A stretch of 12,647 nt of DNA from assembly GCA_024636105.1 (NCBI GenBank), contig JAGXHO010000122.1, forward strand, positions 1 to 12,647, read 5' to 3'. The notes below the pieces were generated by a model, which saw only the letters and a list, made by a program, of their open reading frames with translations, searched no databases and was not told the origin of the DNA. Within the stretch, counting starts at the first letter, position 1. The number at the start of each line of letters is the position of its first letter. Shown one piece after another: positions 7,573 through 12,647 of this stretch. The DNA comes from Trueperaceae bacterium. GTDB lineage: Bacteria; Deinococcota; Deinococci; Deinococcales; Trueperaceae. Both the position numbers and the translations under genes were made by a program.

Positions 7573-7581
7573 TGCTACGCT
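7573..7581 (+). promoter_or_regulatory. Candidate extended -10 promoter of the PerR-like gene
   Basis: TGCTACGCT, identical to the element ahead of mnmG, lies 39 bases before the ATG. The -35 region is occupied by the 7-1-7 palindrome, not by a TTGACA-like hexamer. Confidence 0.45.
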
Positions 7582-7620
7582 TTGCGCAAGAGAGGGTCGA
7601 TACCGACCCGTAGGAGGACG

Positions 7621-8169
7621 ATGCCGGACGAGCGAACCACGGATCCCAGGTTAGCGCTGCCAACGAGCGAGGCGGCGGCCGCGGTTCCGATGGACTCCGA
7701 GCAGGTACGTGAGGTGTTGCGTGCGTGCGGTTTGCGGTACAGCCGACCGCGCGAAGCGATCCTCGCCTACATGGGCGGTGGAGGCCGCCACGAGAGCGCG
7801 GAGTCGCTGTACCAGGCGCTGCGCGATCGCGGTGAGGACCTCAGCTTGTCGACGGTGTACCTGAACCTCGGTGTGCTCGTCGGTGCGGGCTTGCTGCGCG
7901 AGTTCGTGGGCACGCGCGGCGAGTCGCTCTACGACGGCAACGTCGAGCCCCATTACCACCTGATCTGCGGCGATACGGGTGAGGTCGTCGACGTCCCGCC
8001 GCCGACGATCGAAGGGCGGCCGCTGGGGGCGTTCCTCAAGGCGTACGTCGAACGAGTCACCGGCTGGCAGGTCGAAGAGGCGCGGCTCAGCCTGCGTGGC
8101 CGGCCGCGCGGAAGCGTGCCGGGGATGGCGTTCGAGCGCGGCTCCGAGGGCGAGCCGCTGAACGACTAG
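7621..8169 (+). CDS. Fur-family transcriptional regulator, PerR-like metal site
   Basis: Fur-family proteins are dimeric metal-sensing repressors. The N-terminal winged helix covers about 24-100, with HESAESLYQALRDRGEDLSLSTVYLNL as the recognition region; the dimer/metal domain follows. H57, D105, H111, H113 and D124 sit at exactly the spacing of the B. subtilis PerR regulatory ligands (H37, D85, H91, H93, D104, recalled), which favours a PerR-type over an iron-type Fur. The structural zinc site is nearly gone: C116 remains, its CxxC partner is T119, and no C-terminal CxxC exists. C35 is the only other cysteine. An N-terminal tail of about 23 residues precedes the domain. ATG at 7621 has AGGAGG only three bases upstream; the ATG at 7690 (codon 24) is an alternative. 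The target could be peroxide or metal response. No peroxidase or metal transporter is adjacent. Confidence 0.88.
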   Translation: MPDERTTDPRLALPTSEAAAAVPMDSEQVREVLRACGLRYSRPREAILAYMGGGGRHESAESLYQALRDRGEDLSLSTVYLNLGVLVGAGLLREFVGTRGESLYDGNVEPHYHLICGDTGEVVDVPPPTIEGRPLGAFLKAYVERVTGWQVEEARLSLRGRPRGSVPGMAFERGSEGEPLND

Positions 8170-8170
8170 A

Positions 8171-8196
8171 GCGCGCCGACGGCGGTCTCGGCGCGC
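8171..8196 (+). terminator. Hairpin directly after the PerR-like gene
   Basis: GCGCGCCGA (8171-8179) pairs with TCGGCGCGC (8188-8196), a perfect 9-bp stem with an 8-base loop, one base after the stop codon. No T tract follows. It may act together with the stronger stem at 8217. Confidence 0.4.
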
Positions 8197-8216
8197 GGCG
8201 CGCTGGGATGCACGAG

Positions 8217-8244
8217 TGAGGGCCGCCCGAATGGGCGGCCCTCA
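8217..8244. terminator. Bidirectional terminator hairpin between convergent genes
   Basis: TGAGGGCCGCCC (8217-8228) and GGGCGGCCCTCA (8233-8244) form a perfect 12-bp stem around a GAAT loop. It lies between the PerR-like gene and the convergent fasciclin gene, the expected place for a shared terminator. The plus-strand tail is only mildly T-rich (TCACGTTCTT). Confidence 0.65.
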
Positions 8245-8268
8245 TCACGTTCTTGCGAGTGCGTTAGG

Positions 8269-8790
8269 TCAGTTGGACGGGGGCAGGATGACCGCGTCGA
8301 TGACGTGGACCACACCGTTGCCGGCTTCGAGATCGACCGTGGTCACGGTGGCGACGTCGTTGATCATGACCATACCGTCGACGACGGTGACGCTGATCGT
8401 GGCGCCGTTGAGGGTCTCGACGACCGCGGTGCCGTTACCGGCTTCGACGGCGGCGAGGACGTCGGCGGCCATGAGCTTGCCGGCGACCACGTGGTAGGTG
8501 AGGATCGAGGCGAGGTCGGGGCTGGCCAGGAGCTCTTCGGCGGTGATGCCGAGGGCTTCGAGGGCCGCAGCGAACGCGTCGTTCGTCGGGGCGAACACGG
8601 TGAACGGGCCTTCGCCGCTCAGGGCGCCGGCGAGGTCGGCCTGGACGACCGCCGCGACGAGGGTCGAGAAGTCGTCGCTGCTGGTGGCGACGTCGACGAC
8701 GGTAGCGGGCATCATGGTGTGGCCGTCGGCGTTGACGGTGCCGGCAACGAGGCCGAATGCGAGAGCGAGGGCGATCAGAGTGCGCTTCAT
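8269..8790 (-). CDS. Secreted fasciclin (FAS1) domain protein
   Basis: FAS1 domains are extracellular modules linked to adhesion; bacterial single-domain versions are common, with no settled biochemical role. The 173-residue product has a clear signal peptide (MKRTLIALALAFGLVAGTVNA, probable cut after A21), then one FAS1 domain (about 29-171). Both conserved FAS1 boxes are present: H1 is FTVFAPTNDAF (63-73) and H2 is VHVIDAVILPP (161-171). The central LTYHVVAGK (98-105) carries the conserved YH. No lipobox or membrane anchor is seen, so it is probably free in the periplasm or medium. ATG at 8790 has AAGGAGA a few bases upstream; a longer in-frame start near 8889 would bury the signal peptide, so I reject it. 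It is convergent with the PerR-like gene and divergent from the sugar dehydrogenase. The mature protein is very Ala/Val-rich and acidic. Confidence 0.94.
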   Translation of the reverse strand: MKRTLIALALAFGLVAGTVNADGHTMMPATVVDVATSSDDFSTLVAAVVQADLAGALSGEGPFTVFAPTNDAFAAALEALGITAEELLASPDLASILTYHVVAGKLMAADVLAAVEAGNGTAVVETLNGATISVTVVDGMVMINDVATVTTVDLEAGNGVVHVIDAVILPPSN

Positions 8791-8872
8791 GGTGTTCTCC
8801 TTAAGTGGCTGCCTCCCCGCGGTGCCGGGAGGGGTCGATGGCGCGGCGTTGCGTGCCGTCGACCAACGAGGA

Positions 8873-8894
8873 CCAAGGTATCCGTCCAAGGTAT
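8873..8894 (-). repeat. Direct repeat upstream of the fasciclin gene
   Basis: On the minus strand ATACCTTGG occurs twice, 13 bases apart (8886-8894 and 8873-8881), 83 bases or more upstream of the fasciclin ATG. Each copy contains TACCTT, the same hexamer as in the parA promoter candidate, so one copy could be a -10 box. A pair of binding sites is equally possible. Confidence 0.45.
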
Positions 8895-8911
8895 GTCGAA
8901 TGTTTGTCTAG

Positions 8912-8929
8912 CCTACGTTTGTGCGTAGG
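8912..8929. promoter_or_regulatory. Inverted repeat upstream of the fasciclin gene, possible operator
   Basis: CCTACG-TTTGTG-CGTAGG has 6-base arms around a 6-base spacer in the divergent intergenic region, about 17 bases beyond the direct repeat. The position is right for a regulator site. No regulator can be named. Confidence 0.3.
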
Positions 8930-9207
8930 GCAGCCTTCATCGAGGGGGAAAGGTCGTCGGGCGCGCGTCGATGCGCGGTCCGTGCAGCGGCGCGCGGCAT
9001 GCGCGCCCACGAAACCCTCATCCACGGTCGTCCGTGCGGCCGGATCGACGCCGCACGAGACCGGGCGCTGCGGGCTCGACCCGGCCGACGGACCGGTCGG
9101 CGCCCCGCACCGGCGGGACGTTCGCCCCTTGCATTCCATGCTCCGGTCCATGTTCGCCGCCCGACACCGGTTCGCCAAACGGCGTGCGAAGGTTAATGGG
9201 AAGCGCC

Positions 9208-9213
9208 TATATT
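9208..9213 (+). promoter_or_regulatory. Candidate -10 box of the sugar dehydrogenase gene
   Basis: TATATT is the most AT-rich -10-like hexamer in the window, 25 bases before the ATG. It has neither the TG extension seen at other genes nor a good -35, so the promoter would be of another kind or activator-dependent. Confidence 0.35.
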
Positions 9214-9238
9214 CAATGGCGCTGGGAAAGAGCAAGCA

Positions 9239-10612
9239 ATGACCCAAACGCGAAATCACCTACAGCGGTTTTTCGGAACCGCAACTAAAGCCGCGCTCAT
9301 GGGTATCGCGCTGGGCGCCGCGGCGCTGACGACCACCGCCGCCGCCCAGAACGACGTGAACCTGGAGCTCGAACTCGTGACCGAGGGCCTGACGGCGCCG
9401 GTCGCGCTCGTGACGCCGCCGGACGACGATCGCCGCTTCGTCGTCGAGCAGACCGGCTTGGTCTGGATCCTTGGCGAGGACGGCACCCCGCTCGAGACGC
9501 CCTTCCTGGACGTCCGCGACCGCCTGGTGCAGTTCCGCTCCGGCTTCGATGAGCGTGGGCTCCTGAGCCTCGCCTTCCACCCGGACTACGCGGACAACGG
9601 CCGCTTCTTCGTGTACTACAGCGCGCCGCTGCACGCGAACTCGCTCGCCGCGCTCAATCACACGGCCCACGTGTCGGAGTTCCACGTCTCGGACACCGAC
9701 CCCAACCGGGCCGATCCGGATAGCGAGCGCGTCGTCTTGGCGCTCGACGAGCCCGCCTTCAACCACAACGGCGGCAAGGTCGCCTTCGGTCCCGACGGCT
9801 ACCTCTACATCGCCTTCGGCGACGGCGGCAACTCGAACGACAACGGCCCCTTCCATCCCCCGATGGGCAACGGCCAGGACGTCACCACGCTCCTGGGGAC
9901 GATCCTGCGCATCGACGTGAACGGCGACGACGGCCGCGGCTACGCGGTCCCCGCGGACAACCCCTTCGTCGGCGACGTGGAGCTTCCCGAGGATTACGAG
10001 TGGTCCGGCCTGGCGTCCAACCAGGGCGCGCGCGACGAGATCTACGTCTGGGGCGTTCGCAACCCCTTCCGGTTCTCCTTCGATCGCGACAACGGCGACC
10101 TGTGGATCGGCGACGTCGGTCAGGGCTACATGGAAGAGCACAACCGCGTCACGGGCCCCGGCAACCTCGGTTGGCGCATCATGGAAGGCACCACGTACTT
10201 CAACCTCGAGTCGACCCGCGAGCCGCTCGACGACGGCCCGACCACCCGCCCGATGGGCGAAGAACTGGTCCTCCCCGTGCTGACGTACCTCCACATGGGC
10301 ACCGAGCTCGACGGCGCCCGGGGCATCTCGACCACGGGCGGCTACGTCTACCGCGGCGACGCCATCCCCGAGCTCGAGGGCCATTACGTCTTCGGCGACT
10401 GGAGCCAGAGCTTCTCGGCGCCCGGCGGCAAGCTGTTCGTCGGAGCCGAGCAAGACGACGGCACCTGGGAGTTCGTCCTCGACCAGCAGCTCGACGTGTT
10501 CGTGCTCGCCTTCGGTCAGGACGCGGACGGCGAGTTGTACGTCCTGACGACCGGCGGCAACGCCCCGCAGGGCGACACCGGCCGCATCTGGAAGATCGTC
10601 GCGGGGAACTGA
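9239..10612 (+). CDS. Secreted PQQ-dependent sugar (aldose) dehydrogenase-like protein
   Basis: This belongs to the soluble glucose/sorbosone dehydrogenase (GSDH) family, six-bladed beta-propellers that oxidise sugars with PQQ and calcium. The 457-residue product has a signal peptide (basic start, hydrophobic 18-36, probable cut after AAA at 36). Visible family blocks are FDERGLLSLAFHPDYADNGRF (103-123, with a likely active-site histidine at 114), HNGGKVAFGPDGYLYIAFGDG (176-196), GTILRIDVN (220-228), VWGVRNPFRFSFD (270-282), GDLWIGDVGQ (286-295), GGYVYRG (367-373) and GHYVFGDW (381-388). The true substrate cannot be told; some relatives are only hedgehog-interacting-like. The ATG at 9239 has just a weak AAAGAG upstream; a later ATG (codon 21) would lose the basic part of the signal peptide. 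GCGGTT-TTTCGG-AACCGC (9265-9282) could form a stem in the first codons. A c-type cytochrome follows and could take the electrons. Confidence 0.93.
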   Translation: MTQTRNHLQRFFGTATKAALMGIALGAAALTTTAAAQNDVNLELELVTEGLTAPVALVTPPDDDRRFVVEQTGLVWILGEDGTPLETPFLDVRDRLVQFRSGFDERGLLSLAFHPDYADNGRFFVYYSAPLHANSLAALNHTAHVSEFHVSDTDPNRADPDSERVVLALDEPAFNHNGGKVAFGPDGYLYIAFGDGGNSNDNGPFHPPMGNGQDVTTLLGTILRIDVNGDDGRGYAVPADNPFVGDVELPEDYEWSGLASNQGARDEIYVWGVRNPFRFSFDRDNGDLWIGDVGQGYMEEHNRVTGPGNLGWRIMEGTTYFNLESTREPLDDGPTTRPMGEELVLPVLTYLHMGTELDGARGISTTGGYVYRGDAIPELEGHYVFGDWSQSFSAPGGKLFVGAEQDDGTWEFVLDQQLDVFVLAFGQDADGELYVLTTGGNAPQGDTGRIWKIVAGN

Positions 10613-10652
10613 GCCCGAACCCGTAGACGCCCGCACGGCCCTACGTCCAACC

Positions 10653-10684
10653 CGGGGCGGAGCGACGCACGTCGCTCCGCCCCG
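10653..10684 (+). terminator. 14-bp hairpin between sugar dehydrogenase and cytochrome genes
   Basis: Arms 10653-10666 (CGGGGCGGAGCGAC) and 10671-10684 pair perfectly over 14 bases around a GCAC loop, 40 bases after the dehydrogenase stop. No T tract follows. As no promoter is obvious ahead of the cytochrome, this may be a partial terminator or a processing/stabilising stem that sets unequal expression of the two genes. Confidence 0.55.
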
Positions 10685-10734
10685 CGTCACGGGCGCGCCC
10701 ACCGCGACGCCCCGATCCATCCAGGAGGATCTCG

Positions 10735-11160
10735 ATGCACATCCGAACCCGCACGCTTCTCTTCGCCACGGCCGCGCTCGTGCTGGCCCTGCCGCTGGCG
10801 GCCTCCGCCGCCGAAGGTGCGCGCTCCCTGACGATCGGCACCGAGCAGGTCGCCGAGGGCGCGGCCGTCTACGACCGCTCGTGCGCCGAGTGCCACGGCG
10901 ACGCCCTCGAGGGCCTCGCGCACTTCCCGGCGCTGGTCGGCGGCAGGTTCCAGGACACGTGGGGCGATCGCCGCGTGGGCGACCTGCACACGTACGTCGC
11001 CGAGCAGATGCCGCTCAGCGCCCCAGGCACCCTGTCGGACGAGGCGTACGCCGCGGTCGTCGCGCACCTCCTCGAGCGCAACGGCTTCGAGCCGGGCGAT
11101 GAGCCCTTCGACCCCTCCGACGAGGCGGTGCTGGAGCTCGAGCTGACCTTCCCCGATTGA
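10735..11160 (+). CDS. Small secreted c-type cytochrome
   Basis: The 141-residue product is a single-heme cytochrome c, a periplasmic electron carrier. The signal peptide is MHIRTRTLLFATAALVLALP plus LAASA, probable cut after A25. Heme attaches through C50 and C53 with H54 as proximal ligand (CAECH). M92 in AEQMPLSAPGTLSDEAY is the probable distal ligand, a common class I pattern. The segment after 115 is acidic (GDEPFDPSDEAVLELELTFPD) and could serve docking. ATG at 10735 has a strong AGGAGG (10723-10728) six bases upstream. It follows the sugar dehydrogenase by 122 bases on the same strand, so it may be its electron acceptor; family pairings of this kind are known, but the link here is inference. 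Expression may depend on read-through of the hairpin at 10653. Confidence 0.93.
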   Translation: MHIRTRTLLFATAALVLALPLAASAAEGARSLTIGTEQVAEGAAVYDRSCAECHGDALEGLAHFPALVGGRFQDTWGDRRVGDLHTYVAEQMPLSAPGTLSDEAYAAVVAHLLERNGFEPGDEPFDPSDEAVLELELTFPD

Positions 11161-11187
11161 GCGCGACCGCCTCGATGGTGAAGTCGG

Positions 11188-11218
11188 GATCGGCCGCGGC
11201 CCTCAGCCGCGGCCGATC
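11188..11218. terminator. Bidirectional terminator between cytochrome and HD-GYP genes
   Basis: GATCGGCCGCGGC (11188-11200) and GCCGCGGCCGATC (11206-11218) form a perfect 13-bp stem with a CCTCA loop, 27 bases after the cytochrome stop and 37 bases beyond the convergent HD-GYP stop. The plus-strand tail starts TTCGT, a minimal T tract. Confidence 0.65.
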
Positions 11219-11255
11219 TTCGTGGGCGCAGGACGCCCCGCGCTGAACGCAGTGG

Positions 11256-12647
11256 TCATCCGTCGATCAGCTCAAGGAAGGCGCCCACCAGCGCGGGATC
11301 GAAGTGGCGGCCGGACTCCTCGCGGAGGTGCGCCAGAACGCGCTCGCGCGGCCACGCCGATCGGTACGGCCGGTCGCTGCTGAGCGCGTCGTAGACGTCG
11401 ACGACGGCGAAGATTCGCGCGGCGAGCGGGATCGTCTCGCCAGCGAGGCCGCGCGGGTAACCGGTCCCGTCCCAGCGCTCGTGGTGGCCGTACGGGATGT
11501 CCAGCGCGTCGCGCAGGAACGGCGTGCCCGAGAGCAGCTGGCGGGCGAGCCCCGGGTGCTGTTTCATCACGGCCCACTCCGCGGCGTCGAGCGGACCGGG
11601 CTTGGAGAGGATGGCGTCGGGCACGCCCATCTTGCCGATGTCGTGCAGGAGCGCACCGCGCCGGATGTGCTCGATGTCGGCTTCGGGCACGCCGAGGCGC
11701 TCGGCGAGACGCACGGCCAGGTCGGTCACCCGCCGGCTGTGGCCCTGCGTCTCCTCGTCGCGCAGGTCGAGGGCGGCCGCCCAGCCCTCGATCGTCGTGT
11801 CGTAGGCCTCGACGAGCTGTCGGTTCGTGGCGCGCAGCGCGGTGGCTGTGGCGGCCTGATCGATGGCGATCGCGATCTGATCGCCGAAGGCTTCCAGGTC
11901 GGCCGCCCACTCGGCGCCGCGCTTCGCGGGGGCGCGGTGGAAGACCTCCAGGACCCCGTGGAACTCCCCGTGCGCTCGGAGCGGGGCGGCGTCGTACGCC
12001 TCGACGCCTTCGTCCTCGATCAGTCGCGCACGCGCGAAGCGCTTGCGGAGGCGGTCGCGGCCGTCGATCGACACGGGCCCATCGTCTTCGGTCATGCCGC
12101 CCACGACGCCTTCGCCTATGGGCACGCTGGCGGCGGCGCTGGACGCGGTCCGGAAACCGGCGCTCGCCGCAGGGCGCAGCACGCGCGCGTCGTCGTCGCG
12201 CACGAGCACGCACGCGGCGTCCACGCCGAGCCGCTGCACGACCTGCCGCACCGAGAGGTCGAGGGTCGTGCCCAAAGCTTGACCGCTCGTGATCGCCCGG
12301 TCGATCCGGTGGAGCGACGAGAGCTGGTCGAGGCGGTGCGCCAGGCGCGCTTCGGACGCGGCCAGAACCTCACGGCTGCGCTCTTCGCGCGTCCACAGGT
12401 CGTGGTTGTGCCAGAGCAGGCCCAACAGGCTCGCCGCCAGCCGCAGCGCCATCGTGGTCTCGCCGACGAAGGCGCGCGGCTCGCGACCGAGCACCTCGAA
12501 CACCCCGAGGACCGTTCCGTCGACCTCCACGGGAACGGCGACGACGGTCCGGGGGTGCCCGTCGTTCTCGCGCCCGCGCGGCTCGTCCTCGATGGCCACC
12601 ATTTCGCGCCCCGTCGCGAGGGCGCGTGCGACCGCATCGGCGGCGGC
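11256..12647 (-). CDS. GAF-GAF-HD-GYP protein, probable cyclic-di-GMP phosphodiesterase (N-terminus off the window)
   Basis: HD-GYP domains hydrolyse cyclic-di-GMP to pGpG or GMP. The 463 residues visible (numbered from the right edge) hold the end of a GAF domain (about 1-80, VVAVPVEVDGTVLGVFEVLG), a helical linker (85-120), a full second GAF (about 121-265, with GVLEVFHRAP), a short coiled-coil segment (265-290), and the HD-GYP domain (285-463). Catalytic features are intact: GHSRRV (302-307), the HD pair H335-D336 in LLHDIGKMGVPD, HHERWDGTGYP (388-398), and DVYDALSSDRPYR (417-429). No membrane segment is seen in this part. The frame is open to the window edge; the ATG at 12602 lies inside the first GAF domain and is probably internal. 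The GAF ligands are unknown. The protein is convergent with the cytochrome gene, so no operon link to it is likely. Confidence 0.93.
   Translation of the reverse strand, partial: AAADAVARALATGREMVAIEDEPRGRENDGHPRTVVAVPVEVDGTVLGVFEVLGREPRAFVGETTMALRLAASLLGLLWHNHDLWTREERSREVLAASEARLAHRLDQLSSLHRIDRAITSGQALGTTLDLSVRQVVQRLGVDAACVLVRDDDARVLRPAASAGFRTASSAAASVPIGEGVVGGMTEDDGPVSIDGRDRLRKRFARARLIEDEGVEAYDAAPLRAHGEFHGVLEVFHRAPAKRGAEWAADLEAFGDQIAIAIDQAATATALRATNRQLVEAYDTTIEGWAAALDLRDEETQGHSRRVTDLAVRLAERLGVPEADIEHIRRGALLHDIGKMGVPDAILSKPGPLDAAEWAVMKQHPGLARQLLSGTPFLRDALDIPYGHHERWDGTGYPRGLAGETIPLAARIFAVVDVYDALSSDRPYRSAWPRERVLAHLREESGRHFDPALVGAFLELIDG

Larger units (their letters stand above)
8791..9238. other. 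448-bp non-coding region between divergent fasciclin and sugar dehydrogenase genes
   Basis: No convincing gene is seen here. Near the fasciclin side are a direct repeat (8873-8894) and a palindrome (8912-8929). A GC-rich imperfect inverted repeat has arms 9037-9048 and 9076-9087 (11 of 12 paired). A short one, GCCGAC-N6-GTCGGC, is at 9084-9101. The last 50 bases before the dehydrogenase are markedly more AT-rich than their surroundings. The stems may be chance in this composition. Confidence 0.5.

Noticed and set aside
5981..7663. 560-residue minus-strand open frame covering mdh
   Set aside because: It is opposite parB and mdh, which are unambiguous. Its FHVKQ stretch is only the parS palindrome read in reverse.
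9037..9101. Structured non-coding RNA or riboswitch upstream of the sugar dehydrogenase
   Set aside because: The inverted repeats are GC-rich and imperfect and lie more than 130 bases from the gene; no known riboswitch motif is visible. Chance pairing in this composition is likely.
8805..9242. 145-residue plus-strand open frame in the long intergenic gap
   Set aside because: It has no ribosome-binding site, family motif or sensible composition, and it runs through the promoter region of the divergent genes.

Overview
This is a GC-rich, gene-dense bacterial chromosome segment from the neighbourhood of a replication origin. It carries the start of dnaA, an mnmG-rsmG-parA-parB operon and two near-consensus parS sites. 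The malate dehydrogenase closely resembles the Thermus-type enzyme as I remember it, and the DnaA N-terminus resembles Deinococcus DnaA. With the repertoire of fasciclin, PQQ-type sugar dehydrogenase and PerR-like proteins, I infer a Deinococcota bacterium, possibly Trueperales. That assignment is inference from recalled family resemblance, not from a search.

Left part (1-6391). The window begins with about 67 bases that do not continue dnaA. Next comes the dnaA N-terminal fragment on the minus strand (68-607), which stops just after Walker A. A divergent homocysteine S-methyltransferase (933-1874) lies between dnaA and the plus-strand operon mnmG (1997-3832), rsmG (3807-4577), parA (4559-5317), parB (5301-6125). 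Each gene in that operon overlaps the next by 17-26 bases. One parS spans the first six codons of rsmG inside the 3' end of mnmG. The second, an exact reverse-complement copy, lies just downstream of parB. The two frame the segregation genes, so ParB can load at its own locus and spread.

Middle part (6392-8790). mdh is followed by a 22-bp hairpin and a short tandem repeat. Next is a Fur/PerR-family regulator that keeps the PerR regulatory metal ligands but lacks the structural zinc cysteines; a perfect 7-1-7 palindrome sits at its promoter. A terminator hairpin separates it from a convergent, secreted fasciclin-domain protein.

Right part (8791-12647). After a 448-bp non-coding stretch come a secreted PQQ-type sugar dehydrogenase and a small secreted c-type cytochrome, a plausible periplasmic electron-donor/acceptor pair. 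A convergent minus-strand GAF-GAF-HD-GYP protein, a likely cyclic-di-GMP phosphodiesterase, runs off the right edge.

Several genes share an upstream TG[GC]TAnnnT element, an extended -10 without a recognisable -35. I found no tRNA, rRNA, CRISPR array, transposase or insertion sequence. I did not find a wholly new multi-gene system. The most unusual points are the parS pair, the dnaA break, and the structural-zinc-less PerR-like regulator with its own candidate operator.
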